DNA of 64,000 nucleotides. Source: Nocardia exalbida NBRC 100660. Lineage in GTDB: Bacteria > Actinomycetota > Actinomycetes > Mycobacteriales > Mycobacteriaceae. Of the stretch, positions 1-8,086 are shown one piece after another. The position numbers and the translations under genes are program-made. Numbering within the stretch: position 1 is the first letter of the stretch; every line of letters starts with the position of its first letter. The stretch covers positions 62,001-126,000 of the forward strand of contig NZ_BAFZ01000126.1 in the NCBI RefSeq assembly GCF_000308575.1, given 5' to 3'. The notes under the pieces were generated by a model. That model worked only from the letters and a program-made list of their open reading frames with translations, ran no database searches and was not told the DNA's origin.

Positions 1-2
1 GG

Positions 3-92
3 ATTCCCAAGACCAGCAGCGGAAAGCTCCGCCGCGGCGAGTGCAGGGCCCGTTACCTCGCGGGTCGGCTGCACCCGGTCGCCATGATCTGA
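3..92 (+). CDS. C-terminal end of an acyl-AMP ligase / acyl-CoA synthetase (partial)
   Basis: The window opens inside a gene. Frame 3 reads IPKTSSGKLRRGE and continues through a YLAGRL segment to a TGA at 90-92, giving 29 visible codons. The PKTSSGK block is the A10 motif of the ANL superfamily. Its lysine completes the adenylation site that activates fatty acids to acyl-AMP. The LRRxxxRxxYLxG tail is usual in actinobacterial FadD and fatty-acyl-AMP ligases. The rest of the gene lies left of the window, so substrate class cannot be told. It converges on the S4-domain gene 50 bases away. Confidence 0.8.
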   Translation: MPKTSSGKLRRGECRARYLAGRLHPVAMI

Positions 93-142
93 AGCCGGCG
101 AATCTCTGCGCAGCGAACGGTCGTGACGAGGGGCGCGCTCGT

Positions 143-547
143 TCAGGAATCGGCTCGGCCCATGAGGCGATCGGTCTCGCGCCGCTCACGCTTCGTAGGC
201 CGCCCAGCGCCGCGGTCGCGACGGGGCAGGCTCGCCACGATCTCGCGCGGAGGAGGAGGCGGACTGCGATCGATCAAGCACTGCGCGGCGATCGGAGCGC
301 CGACACGCTTGGTGACTATCCGCTCCACGATGACGATGCGTTCGATACCGCCGGCCCGGATGCGGACCTCGTCACCGGGGCGTACGGGTTGGGCGGGCTT
401 GGCCGTCGCGCCGTTCACCCGGACGTGCCCACCGCGACATGCCTCCGCGGCAGCGGATCTGGTTTTGAACAGGCGCACCGCCCAGGTCCACGAATCGACG
501 CGGGCCTGGGTCGCAGTGCTCTGGATGCCGGATTCGGCGCGGGCCAC
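143..547 (-). CDS. S4-domain RNA-binding protein (Hsp15/HslR-like)
   Basis: A 134-residue protein with an S4 fold at about residues 17-80 (VDSWTWAVRLFKTRSAAAEA, then GGHVRVNG and a PGDEVRI turn). A basic C-terminal tail contains GRPTKRERRETDRL. That arrangement matches Hsp15-type heat-shock proteins, which bind 50S subunits carrying stalled peptidyl-tRNA, so a role in ribosome rescue or rRNA binding is likely by family. The start ATG lies 3 bases after the stop of the NlpC/P60 gene, so the two are almost certainly one transcript. That would place this gene under the same upstream c-di-AMP riboswitch, a pairing that is an inference from spacing only. Confidence 0.85.
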   Translation of the reverse strand: MARAESGIQSTATQARVDSWTWAVRLFKTRSAAAEACRGGHVRVNGATAKPAQPVRPGDEVRIRAGGIERIVIVERIVTKRVGAPIAAQCLIDRSPPPPPREIVASLPRRDRGAGRPTKRERRETDRLMGRADS

Positions 548-550
548 TCG

Positions 551-1204
551 TCAGACGATACGGCGTGCGGTGACCACCATGTCGGGGCGCAGCGGTGTGT
601 AGGACACCGGCGTACCCGACTGCACCGCGTTCAGCAGCTTGTTGTCGCCCGCGTAGATGCCGACGTGACCGCCGCCGTTGGTGATGACGATGTCGCCCGG
701 CTGCAGGTCGTGGTAGGCGACCGGAGCGCCGACGTGCGACTGTTCGAAGCTGGTGCGGGGCAGTTCGACGCCCGCCTGGCGGAACGCCCACTGGACGAGG
801 CCGGAGCAGTCGAAGGCCCGGGGACCCGCGGCGCCCCAGGAGTACTGGGCGCCGACCTTGGTCTTGGCGGCGTCGAGGGCGATATCGCCCGGGGAGTTCT
901 GCTGCTGGCCGAACAGGCCCGGCAGCATCGGCGCGAAATTGGGAGCCTGCGGAGCGACCTGCTGCTGCGCCTGGGGGGCTGCGGGGGCAGCCGCGAGCGC
1001 CTGCTGGATCTGCTGATTGAGCTGCTGGACCGGCTGTTCCCACTCTTGCGGAACGTCGAAATTGCCGACACCGGGAACGTTGATGGTCGCGGCCATGGCC
1101 GGAATCGCGGGCATGGCGCCGGTCGCGGCCACCGCACCCATGACAATCGCACCCTTGACGGAATTCGGAACCCGAGAATCCCGTTGCAAGCTGTGTTTAC
1201 CCAC
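551..1204 (-). CDS. Secreted NlpC/P60 (C40) peptidoglycan endopeptidase
   Basis: A 217-residue exported cell-wall hydrolase. The GTG at 1204 was chosen because it directly precedes a signal peptide (basic N-terminus, hydrophobic stretch about residues 18-38, cleavage after AMA) and has GGAG 10 bases upstream. A longer in-frame ORF would run back into the riboswitch. A Gln/Ala/Pro-rich linker (about 55-100) leads to the catalytic domain: Cys133 in DCSGLVQ, His180 in GGHVGIYAG and a polar third residue near Asn192. The family cleaves D-Glu-mDAP bonds in peptide stems. It is the first gene of a two-gene unit with the S4 protein. Confidence 0.93.
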   Translation of the reverse strand: MGKHSLQRDSRVPNSVKGAIVMGAVAATGAMPAIPAMAATINVPGVGNFDVPQEWEQPVQQLNQQIQQALAAAPAAPQAQQQVAPQAPNFAPMLPGLFGQQQNSPGDIALDAAKTKVGAQYSWGAAGPRAFDCSGLVQWAFRQAGVELPRTSFEQSHVGAPVAYHDLQPGDIVITNGGGHVGIYAGDNKLLNAVQSGTPVSYTPLRPDMVVTARRIV

Positions 1205-1212
1205 CGAGCTAC

Positions 1213-1378
1213 GTCTCCGATCTTGCTGCTCTCCCGCCGACCGGGTTAGCTGACGGGTTCGGACCGGGAGAGCGGCCCTACCTCGCAACCGAAAATGGCC
1301 GCAAGGATTCACCCCAGACGAACCTGTGGGTCCCCGGCACGACAGCCGAGACCAGTTGGCCCCGACAGCCGTTAAGGC
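1213..1378 (-). promoter_or_regulatory. c-di-AMP riboswitch (ydaO/yuaA class)
   Basis: Read on the minus strand, the leader of the NlpC/P60 gene carries the hallmark blocks of this RNA in order: CGCCTTAACGGC, GGCCAACTGG, GGGGACCCACAGG, GGGGTGAATCC, GGTAGGGC and CCCGTCAGCTAACC. The last blocks form the 3' part of the conserved two-lobed fold. In actinobacteria this class commonly precedes rpf and NlpC/P60 wall-hydrolase genes and switches them off when c-di-AMP is high. Position directly before the start codon fits that role. Boundaries are approximate. Confidence 0.9.
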
Positions 1379-1608
1379 GGTAACTAGTGGCGCCGTTTCA
1401 CTTACGAAGCGACTTGTTCCACTAAGTCACGAGAAGATTACGGTGCGGACGCGATGTTGTCCAGCGCACAGAGCTGCGACTTTTCCATCACCATCGGGGG
1501 CACGACGCCATAGGCGGAAAACGGCCATCGGGCTCGGGTCACGACCGGATCTCGGTGGGCGGGGCCGGGTCACCGAAAGGACAACCTCGCCCCGATACCG
1601 GCACCGGG
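1379..1608. other. Intergenic region, no gene seen
   Basis: About 230 bases between the riboswitch and the stop of the next minus-strand gene. It should hold the promoter for the riboswitch transcript. I see no convincing ORF, repeat or terminator. Confidence 0.4.
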
Positions 1609-1866
1609 TCAGGACTGCGAGCCGTGCACCGTGCGCTCGAGCTCGTCGATCCTGCGGCGCGCCTCGGCCAGTTCGACCTCGAGCCCGCCGAGCGCCATGA
1701 CCAGCGGCCCGACCGCGAGATCGGCGACCAGTTGGGGATCGTCGTAGCCGCGTTCGATCGCGACGAGGATGTTGGACCGGATGCGCTGGGCCACCGTGGC
1801 GCCCGCCGGAACATTCCAGGACCGGACCACTTCGGCGAGGCCGGGCGGGTTCGGTTCGTCGGACAT
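1609..1866 (-). CDS. Small conserved-looking hypothetical protein
   Basis: An 85-residue protein of unknown function. I chose the ATG at 1866 (MSDEPNPPG) rather than the longer upstream extension because the region before it reads like leader DNA. The body is helical: QRIRSNILVAIERGYDD, then a C-terminal Ala/Glu/Arg-rich helix (LEVELAEARRRIDELERTV) with heptad character that suggests a short coiled coil. It is divergent from the AAA ATPase gene with about 170 bases between starts. No catalytic or metal-binding motif is visible. Confidence 0.65.
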   Translation of the reverse strand: MSDEPNPPGLAEVVRSWNVPAGATVAQRIRSNILVAIERGYDDPQLVADLAVGPLVMALGGLEVELAEARRRIDELERTVHGSQS

Positions 1867-2021
1867 GCCCCCTCCGTTCCCGCGCGTCGATACCGCGCGA
1901 CCATTCTGGCGAACCGCCACCAGCCTAGAGAACCGGCGGCGAGAGCAATAGTGCAATACGGACCGCTAGGGCTCTCTAGGACACGCCGTAGACGCGCCCA
2001 GATTATCCGGACGAAACGCGC

Positions 2022-2036
2022 TACGGTGTCAGGGCA
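2022..2036 (+). promoter_or_regulatory. Candidate -10 element for a leaderless transcript
   Basis: TACGGT at 2022-2027 is followed by 8 bases and then the ATG of the AAA ATPase. In actinobacteria a TANNNT box 7-8 bases before a start codon is the usual signature of a leaderless mRNA. No Shine-Dalgarno sequence is present, which agrees. Confidence 0.4.
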
Positions 2037-3217
2037 TGGACCCCGTGCGGAATCCGTATGCCCCCGGAGCGGGACAGCGCCCACCCGAATTAGCCGGGCG
2101 CGACAAGCAACTCACTGCTTTCGACATCGTGCTCGAACGCGTCGCGCGCGGCCGCCCGGAACGCAGCGTGATGCTCACCGGCTTGCGCGGGGTCGGAAAG
2201 ACGGTGCTGCTCAACCAGCTTCGCTCCGCGGCGATATCCCGAGGTTGGGGCACCGGCAAGATCGAGGCGCGGCCGGACCAGGAACTGCGCCGCCCGCTGT
2301 CCTCGGCGTTGCACATGGCGGCGCGAGCGATCGCCACGTCGCACCGGAATCCGGAGCGGGTGGACGACTTTCTCGGCATCCTCAAGGCTTTCGCGTTGCG
2401 GGCCACCGCGGACAAGGGCATGCGGGAACGCTGGCAACCCGGCATCGACGTACCGGCGGTCAGCGGTCGGGCCGATTCCGGCGACATCGAGATCGATCTG
2501 GTGGAACTGCTGGTCGAGGCGGCGGCGCTGGCCGGCGACATCGGCGTCGGCATCGCGATCTTCATCGACGAGATGCAGGATCTGGGGCCCGCGGACGTCT
2601 CCGCTATCTGCGGCGCGTGCCACGAACTGAGCCAGGACGCCGCGCCTCTGATCGTGGTCGGCGCGGGCCTCCCGCACTTGCCCGCGGTGCTCTCCGCCTC
2701 GAAGAGCTACTCGGAGCGACTGTTCAGCTACCACCGCATCGACCGCTTGGACCGGGAATCCGCCGACCAAGCGCTGATCGCGCCTGCCGGGCGCGAAGAC
2801 GTGAAGTTCACCGACGAGGCGCTGGACGCGCTGTACCGCAAGGCCGATGGCTACCCGTATTTCGTGCAGGCCTACGGGAAGGCCGCCTGGGATCAGGCGC
2901 CCGAGAGCCCGATCACGGCCGAGGACGTCGAGGTGGCCTCACCCGCCGCCGAGGAGGAGCTGGCGGTCGGGTTCTTCGGGTCCCGCTACGAGCGGGCTAC
3001 GCCTGCCGAACGTGAGTACATGCGCGCTATGGCCGACCTGGCCGGCGACGACGGCCCGGTGGCGACCGCGGCGGTGGCCAACGAACTCGGCCGCAAACCG
3101 GCTTCCCTTTCCCCGGCCCGCGACGGCCTGATCAAGAAAGGGCTGATCTACTCCGCCGAACGCGGCACGATCGGCTTCACGGTGCCGCACTTCGGCCGGT
3201 ATCTGCGCTCGGTCTGA
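2036..3217 (+). CDS. AAA ATPase with C-terminal winged-helix-like region
   Basis: A 393-residue cytoplasmic P-loop protein of the AAA_16/Orc1-Cdc6-like type. Walker A is GLRGVGKT (residues 49-56) and Walker B is IFIDEMQD at about residue 176, followed by the sensor-like VVGAGLPHL. The C-terminus (about 320-390) has a helix-turn-helix look: AVANELGRKPASLSPARDGL then KKGLIY and a wing ending in VPHFGRYL. Such proteins couple ATP hydrolysis to DNA or protein binding. The cellular role is not known. It stands alone, divergent from a small hypothetical gene. Confidence 0.85.
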   Translation: MDPVRNPYAPGAGQRPPELAGRDKQLTAFDIVLERVARGRPERSVMLTGLRGVGKTVLLNQLRSAAISRGWGTGKIEARPDQELRRPLSSALHMAARAIATSHRNPERVDDFLGILKAFALRATADKGMRERWQPGIDVPAVSGRADSGDIEIDLVELLVEAAALAGDIGVGIAIFIDEMQDLGPADVSAICGACHELSQDAAPLIVVGAGLPHLPAVLSASKSYSERLFSYHRIDRLDRESADQALIAPAGREDVKFTDEALDALYRKADGYPYFVQAYGKAAWDQAPESPITAEDVEVASPAAEEELAVGFFGSRYERATPAEREYMRAMADLAGDDGPVATAAVANELGRKPASLSPARDGLIKKGLIYSAERGTIGFTVPHFGRYLRSV

Positions 3218-3324
3218 GCGTCGCCCGGCGATGCATTGCCGACTATTGCCATCTCTTCCAAGATCAATAGATATTCGTAGATTTATCTCGACCAGCAGCC
3301 CTACCGATGGGTAACAAACCCTCC

Positions 3325-3354
3325 TACACTCGGATGTGATCCTGATCACGTCCG
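3325..3354 (+). promoter_or_regulatory. Promoter -10 and extended CRP-like dyad before fadE
   Basis: TACACT at 3325-3330 is a good -10 box. Immediately downstream, 3331-3354 is a 24-bp imperfect dyad: CGGAtGTGATCc / tGATCACgTCCG, with 10 of 12 positions paired. Its core, TGTGA-N6-TCACG (3335-3350), differs by one base from the CRP consensus TGTGA-N6-TCACA. The site would overlap the expected transcription start, so a bound protein would probably repress. A FadR- or TetR-like regulator is an equally possible ligand. Confidence 0.5.
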
Positions 3355-3366
3355 AGGGAGGACACC

Positions 3367-5322
3367 ATGGCGACAGCCGCGAAAGTCGACGCCACCGAAG
3401 AACAGGCCCGCGCACTGGTCGAGGAGTCCCGCGAAACGAGCTGGGCCAAGCCGTCGTTCGCCAAGGAGATGTTCCTGGGACGGTTCCGGCTCGATCTGAT
3501 CCACCCGTATCCGCAGCCCGACCCCGAGGACGCGGAGCGCACGGAGGCGTTCCTGTCCCGGCTGCGCACGCTGTGCGAGTCCATCGACGGATCGGTGATC
3601 GAAGCGGAGAGCCGGATCCCGGACGAGTACGTCAAGGGCCTGGCCGAGCTCGGCTGCTTCGGCCTGAAGATCCCGCAATCCTATGGCGGCCAAGGGCTTT
3701 CCCAACTCGGCTATAACCGCGCGCTGATGCTGGTCGGCTCGGCGCACCCGAGTCTCGGCGTCCTGCTCTCGGCGCACCAGTCCATCGGTGTGCCCGAGCC
3801 GCTCAAGCTGGCGGGGACCGACGAGCAGAAGGCCGAATTCCTGCCCCGTTGCGCGGCCGGGGCGATCAGCGCGTTCCTGCTCACCGAGCCCGATGTCGGC
3901 TCCGACCCGGCCCGGATGGCCAGCACCGCGACGCCGACCGAAGACGGCGAGGCCTACGTGCTCAACGGCGTGAAGCTGTGGACCACCAACGGCGTGGTCG
4001 CCGAACTGCTGGTGGTGATGGCCCGAGTGCCCAAGAGCGAGGGGCATCGCGGCGGCATCTCGGCCTTCGTGGTCGAGGCCGATTCACCGGGCATCACCGT
4101 GGAGCGGCGCAACTCCTTCATGGGCTTGCGCGGCATCGAGAACGGCTTGACCCGGATGCACAACGTCCGGGTACCCAAGCGCAACCTGATCGGCAGGGAG
4201 GGCGACGGCCTGAAGATCGCGCTCACCACGCTGAACGCGGGCAGACTCGCCATCCCCGCCCTGTGCACCGCCGCCGCCAAGTGGTCGTTGAAGATCGCGC
4301 GCGAGTGGAGCACGCAGCGCGTGCAGTGGGGCAGGCCGGTCGGCGAGCACGCGGCCGTGGGGCAGAAGATCGCCTTCATCGCGGCCACCACGTTCGCGCT
4401 GGAGGCCGCGCTGGATCTGTCGGCGACCATGTCCGACGAGGGCCGCAACGACATCCGGATCGAGGCTGCGCTGGCCAAGCTGTGGGCCAGCGAGATGAGC
4501 TGTCAGATCGCCGACGAACTCGTGCAGATCCGCGGCGGACGCGGCTACGAGACGGCGGCTTCGCTCGCCGCGCGGGGCGAGCGGGCTGTTCCGGCCGAGC
4601 AATTGGTGCGCGATCTGCGGATCAACCGCATCTTCGAGGGCTCCAGCGAGATCATGCGACTGCTGATCGCCAGGGAGATGGCCGACGCGCACATGGCCGC
4701 CGCGGGCGCGCTGGTCGACCGCAAGGCCGAGCTCAAGGACAAGGCGAAGGCGGCGGTCGGAGCGACGGGTTTCTACGCCAAGTGGTTCCCGCAGCTCGCG
4801 GTGGGAGCGGGGACGGTGCCCGCGGCGTACACCGAATTCGGCGTACTGGCCCGGCACCTGCGGTTCGTCGAGCGCAGCGCGCGCAAACAGGCGAGGTCGC
4901 TGATGTACGCGATGGGCCGCTGGCAGGCAGGCTTGGAATACCGGCAGAACTTCCTCGGCCGGATCGTCGACATCGGCGCCGAGCTGTTCGCCATGTCGGC
5001 GGCCTGCGTACGGGCCGAGGCACTGCGCGCCGCCGACGCGCCGGAGAGCAAGGCGGCCGAAGAATTGGCGGACGCCTTCTGCAGGCAGTCCCGCGTGCGT
5101 GTGCGCAGGCTGTTCGACTCGCTGTGGGAGAACACCGACGATGACGACCGCACCCTCACCCGCGGCGTGCTCGATGGCCGCTACGAGTGGCTGGAGGAGG
5201 GCGTGCTCGACCCGAGCGAGGGAACCGGGCCGTGGATCGCGGAGTGGCAGATGGGTCCGTCGACGGAGGAAAACCTCCTGCGCCCGTTCCTGCCGTCTAC
5301 GCGCCCCCGCGCGGGGTCCTGA
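3367..5322 (+). CDS. Acyl-CoA dehydrogenase, FadE10-like
   Basis: A 651-residue FAD flavoprotein that oxidises acyl-CoA to 2-enoyl-CoA, the first step of beta-oxidation. The N-terminal helical domain ends near the signature LLTEPDVGSDP (about residue 171). The C-terminal helical domain has the characteristic RIFEGSSEIMR (about 420), whose Glu sits at the usual catalytic base position. About 200 extra residues follow the core, so the protein is longer than the usual 380-400. Length and N-terminal sequence resemble mycobacterial FadE10 as I recall it. GAGGGAGGACACC gives a strong ribosome site. A dyad and -10 box lie directly upstream. Confidence 0.9.
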   Translation: MATAAKVDATEEQARALVEESRETSWAKPSFAKEMFLGRFRLDLIHPYPQPDPEDAERTEAFLSRLRTLCESIDGSVIEAESRIPDEYVKGLAELGCFGLKIPQSYGGQGLSQLGYNRALMLVGSAHPSLGVLLSAHQSIGVPEPLKLAGTDEQKAEFLPRCAAGAISAFLLTEPDVGSDPARMASTATPTEDGEAYVLNGVKLWTTNGVVAELLVVMARVPKSEGHRGGISAFVVEADSPGITVERRNSFMGLRGIENGLTRMHNVRVPKRNLIGREGDGLKIALTTLNAGRLAIPALCTAAAKWSLKIAREWSTQRVQWGRPVGEHAAVGQKIAFIAATTFALEAALDLSATMSDEGRNDIRIEAALAKLWASEMSCQIADELVQIRGGRGYETAASLAARGERAVPAEQLVRDLRINRIFEGSSEIMRLLIAREMADAHMAAAGALVDRKAELKDKAKAAVGATGFYAKWFPQLAVGAGTVPAAYTEFGVLARHLRFVERSARKQARSLMYAMGRWQAGLEYRQNFLGRIVDIGAELFAMSAACVRAEALRAADAPESKAAEELADAFCRQSRVRVRRLFDSLWENTDDDDRTLTRGVLDGRYEWLEEGVLDPSEGTGPWIAEWQMGPSTEENLLRPFLPSTRPRAGS

Positions 5323-5658
5323 TCGCCGCCCGCCCGTCGCGGACGCCCGGCGTGGGCCGCGGCGGGCGGTCGCTCGGCCATTATTCGTGAGTCTCGGATT
5401 TATCCTAGAAAGACGCAGATTCTCCTTGCCGCACGCGCGGGAGACCGGAGGTGCGCAGCGCGATCTAAAGGAATCTAGTTCCTGAGCTATTCATGCGTAG
5501 ATTTTCCTGTGAACCCGCCTGACAGCTGCCCGATCGACCGGCAGCCTCAATTGCGCAACGTGTGCGTAACGGCAGGTGTGGGCCGCTAACGGCGCGGAAA
5601 TCCAGTCCGACAACCGGGCAGGAGCGCCGATCATGCGCCTCGCTCACAGGAGAGTGCC
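5323..5658. other. Intergenic region with weak inverted repeat
   Basis: About 335 bases between fadE and the hydrolase gene. Near the left end, CCGCCCGC and GCGGGCGG could pair across a long loop and may serve as a weak terminator. The rest is comparatively AT-rich (around 5390-5520) and is likely promoter DNA for the hydrolase. No ORF there is convincing. Confidence 0.3.
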
Positions 5659-6621
5659 ATGTCCACGAGCATCGCCCGCCGCGCCGCCGATCACGACGGC
5701 CACCGCGTCATGGTGTCGGCCGATGACGGCATCCCCCTCGCGGTCCGCGTCTTCGGCGCCGACGACGCCACCGCCACCGTGGTCTTCGTCCACGGCCACT
5801 GCTTGCGCACCGAATCCTGGTCCTACCTGCGTGATCTGCTGCTGCGCCAGTGGGGGAGCGACACCAGGATGGTGTTCTACGACCACCGCGGCCACGGCGA
5901 ATCCGGGGCGGCGCACCCGTCGACCTACACCATCGAGCAACTCGGCCACGACCTGGACGCCGTACTGCGCGCGGTCGCGCCGACCGGGCCGGTGATCCTG
6001 GTCGGCCATTCGATGGGCGCCATGGTGGTACTCGCCTACGCCCGGCTCCATCCCGAGGCCATCGGCACGCGGATCACCGGCGTCGGGCTGCTCGCGGCCG
6101 CGGCCGCCGGAATCACCGAGGTCGGGCTGGCGCGCCTTTTGAACCGGCGGGCGGTGAACTCGCTGCAAGTGGCCGTCACCCGCGCCCCGCGCGTGATGCA
6201 GGCGTCCAGGCGCCTGACTCGTCGCCTGTGCACGCCGATCCTGCGCGAGGCGGAATTCGGCACCAGGAAGGCGAGTCCGCGCATGACCGCGCTGGCCACC
6301 GCGATGCTGAACGAAACGCCGCTGCTGACCATGGCCGGGTTCCTGCACTCGCTGATCACCTTCGACGAGACGGCGACTCTGCACCGCCTCGGGGTCATCC
6401 CCGCGCTGGTGCTGGCCGGGTCCGCGGACATCATCTTCCCGTTCGCGCACTCGGTGGCACTGGCCTCGCAACTGGCCGGCGCCGAGCTGGTCCGCCTGGA
6501 GGGCGCCGGCCACAGCGTGATGCTCGAACGGGCCGAGGAAGTCGCGCTGTCCATCGCCGGACTGGTGGAACGAGCCTTCGCCGCGGCATGCTCGGCCACC
6601 GGGTACGCCGCCGCCGGCTGA
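5659..6621 (+). CDS. Alpha/beta hydrolase
   Basis: A 320-residue alpha/beta-fold hydrolase. The oxyanion motif VHGHCLRTESW (about 45-55) precedes the nucleophile elbow GHSMG with Ser118. The acid is probably Asp near 257 (LAGSADIIFPF) and the base His near 285 (GAGHSVMLE). Between them is a helical cap (about 150-230). The substrate is unknown: esterase, epoxide-hydrolase-like and lactonase activities all fit this fold. CAGGAGAGTGCC before the ATG is an adequate ribosome site. No operon partner is evident; the following gene starts 192 bases later with its own ribosome site. Confidence 0.85.
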   Translation: MSTSIARRAADHDGHRVMVSADDGIPLAVRVFGADDATATVVFVHGHCLRTESWSYLRDLLLRQWGSDTRMVFYDHRGHGESGAAHPSTYTIEQLGHDLDAVLRAVAPTGPVILVGHSMGAMVVLAYARLHPEAIGTRITGVGLLAAAAAGITEVGLARLLNRRAVNSLQVAVTRAPRVMQASRRLTRRLCTPILREAEFGTRKASPRMTALATAMLNETPLLTMAGFLHSLITFDETATLHRLGVIPALVLAGSADIIFPFAHSVALASQLAGAELVRLEGAGHSVMLERAEEVALSIAGLVERAFAAACSATGYAAAG

Positions 6622-6813
6622 CCCTGGGCAACCGTGCGGCAATCATCTGATTTCGGCCCGGCACGAGCCAGGAACAAAATCTTTCTGTACTGTGTTGTAG
6701 ATCACGTTGTGCGGTGGGTCACACAGCTCGATGTCGCGCGGTCCAAGGCAAAGGGGCAACCGTGCACCACGGCATCGAGTTCGCATATCCGCCAGGGAAT
6801 TCAGGAGGTCTCG

Positions 6814-7101
6814 ATGACACGCAGCGAACTTGCGGAACTACGCTACGCGGTCGGCCAGCTCCGGCAATCCATCGGCGTACTGCGCAACCAGTACGGCGAT
6901 GCCAGCACGGTACGCAGGCTGGAGAACGACCTCGAGCGGCTCGTCATCGACGCCGACGAGTTCGAGAAGTCACCGCCGCCGGAGGTGCGGCGCAGCGCCC
7001 AGGACGTCATCTACGTGCCGGACAGCAAGTCCGACGAGGCCGCCTGGATGGGCGCGCAGGACGAGGGGCTCGGCTTCCACTCCCGTCCGCGGACGAAGTA
7101 A
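6814..7101 (+). CDS. Small coiled-coil hypothetical protein
   Basis: A 95-residue protein of unknown function. I chose the ATG at 6814 because AGGAGGTCTCG directly precedes it; a longer in-frame extension upstream has no ribosome site. Residues 3-50 (ELAELRYAVGQLRQSIGVLR onward to LENDLERLVIDADEFE) show heptad spacing of Leu/Val typical of a coiled coil. The C-terminal 40 residues are charged and probably disordered (YVPDSKSDEAAWMG). A strong hairpin begins two bases after the stop, so this is the end of a transcript. Confidence 0.75.
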   Translation: MTRSELAELRYAVGQLRQSIGVLRNQYGDASTVRRLENDLERLVIDADEFEKSPPPEVRRSAQDVIYVPDSKSDEAAWMGAQDEGLGFHSRPRTK

Positions 7102-7102
7102 T

Positions 7103-7135
7103 CCGTGCTGGGCGGCGCGACGCCGCCCAGCACGG
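7103..7135 (+). terminator. Hairpin terminator after the coiled-coil gene
   Basis: A perfect 14-bp stem (CCGTGCTGGGCGGC paired with GCCGCCCAGCACGG) with a GCGAC loop begins two bases past the stop codon. There is no U tract, which is common for actinobacterial terminators. Confidence 0.8.
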
Positions 7136-8034
7136 TGCGTTGCGGCCCGGCGGAGGCCGGGCCCGCGCGTCAGCGGGGGCCGCGGCATCCGCGCTCGAAC
7201 AGGGCGGCGATCGTGGCCGGACGCCGAGGCCCTCGGTGCGCGGCGTCTGCGTGCGCCATAGCTCGGGCACGACATCGCCACGTTGCGGGGCCCGGGCCCC
7301 TTCCGAGCGCGATCGACCGCCGTCGTCGACACCCGCTCGACAGGCGTGTGTCCCGTGACCGCTCGACTCGCCATCGCCGCTCACGTCGATCCCGGGGGGG
7401 TCGATGTCACACCGATGGCCCGAGGCGGCACTTCCCCCGCAAAGCCTGCACAGATTCGGGTCACCGAGTGCCACGCCGGTTGGATGGGGCCATCAAGTGC
7501 GACGACCGGCCATCAAATGCGACTGCGGTTCGACCGGCCACCAAGCGCGACGCCGCTTCAACCGGCCACCAAGCGCCACCCCAGTTCAACCAGCCACCAA
7601 GCGCCACCCCAGTTCAACGGGGCAATCAAGTGCTACCCCGGTTCGACGGGTAGCCCAGGTGCGACGACGGTTCGAGCGGCAAATTTCCGCCGGGCCGGTT
7701 CGACCGGCAATCGAGACGGCGGGCGCGACGCCCCGGCCAGCAGGCACCGGAATCGCGCCCGCACCGCCGCCCGGGTCGCAAATCGGTGAGGGCGAGTTCC
7801 TCGAGCGGAGCCGATACCACAGCCGCCCGCATCGTTGCCGCGAGCTCGAAGCGCCCGGCGCGACACCCCATCCGGTATCGGCGACCGCCTCGCCCGAATC
7901 CTGTTTCGCGCGAGTCGAGTTCGAAAAGTCCGGTTAGCCCGCTACGCAGCGTAAGCAATCAAGCGGCACGTCGAATGTGGCGCAAATCATACGGTTGACG
8001 GCGGGCTTGGTTTGTCGAGACCCCGCTCGATCCA
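7136..8034. other. Roughly 900-base non-coding region
   Basis: No ORF here has a plausible start, ribosome site or protein-like composition. Long open frames exist on the plus strand in all three frames, but this results from stop-free GC-rich repeats. The stretch holds the 28-bp tandem repeat listed separately, and its right end holds the promoter region for the succinate dehydrogenase operon. It may be decayed coding DNA or a structural/regulatory locus. Confidence 0.6.
7478..7715. repeat. 28-bp imperfect tandem repeat, about 8 units
   Basis: Consecutive units of 28-29 bases share the core GGTTCGACCGGCCACCAAG followed by a variable CGCGACGCC-like half. Units 3 and 4 of the central block (about 7559-7614) are nearly identical and outer ones are progressively diverged. 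The period is not a multiple of three, so the array is unlikely to encode a repeat protein. Units abut with no spacers, which excludes a CRISPR array. This looks like a minisatellite in intergenic DNA. Confidence 0.8.
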
Positions 8035-8040
8035 TAGCGC
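8012..8040 (+). promoter_or_regulatory. Candidate promoter of the succinate dehydrogenase operon
   Basis: TTGTCG (8012-8017) and TAGCGC (8035-8040) are separated by 17 bases, an acceptable but not strong match to a primary-sigma promoter. It lies 46 bases before the leader ORF. A second possible -10 (TATGGT, about 8049) is also present. Confidence 0.3.
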
Positions 8041-8086
8041 ACGTGTCGTATGGTGCTCAGCATCACATTCGATTGCGGAGGTAACG

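Noticed and set aside
41..1249. A 402-codon plus-strand open frame over the NlpC/P60 and S4 genes
   Set aside because: It is antisense to two genes with clear domains and to the riboswitch; open frames like this are common at high GC.
1326..1700. 124-codon plus-strand ORF beside the riboswitch
   Set aside because: It is antisense to the leader and the small hypothetical gene and has no ribosome site or recognisable motif.
7478..7715. Possible CRISPR array
   Set aside because: Units abut with no spacers, the repeats are diverged and no cas gene is present.
7283..7789. Repeat-containing protein across the minisatellite
   Set aside because: The 28-base period shifts frame every unit, all three frames are open, and there is no ribosome site.
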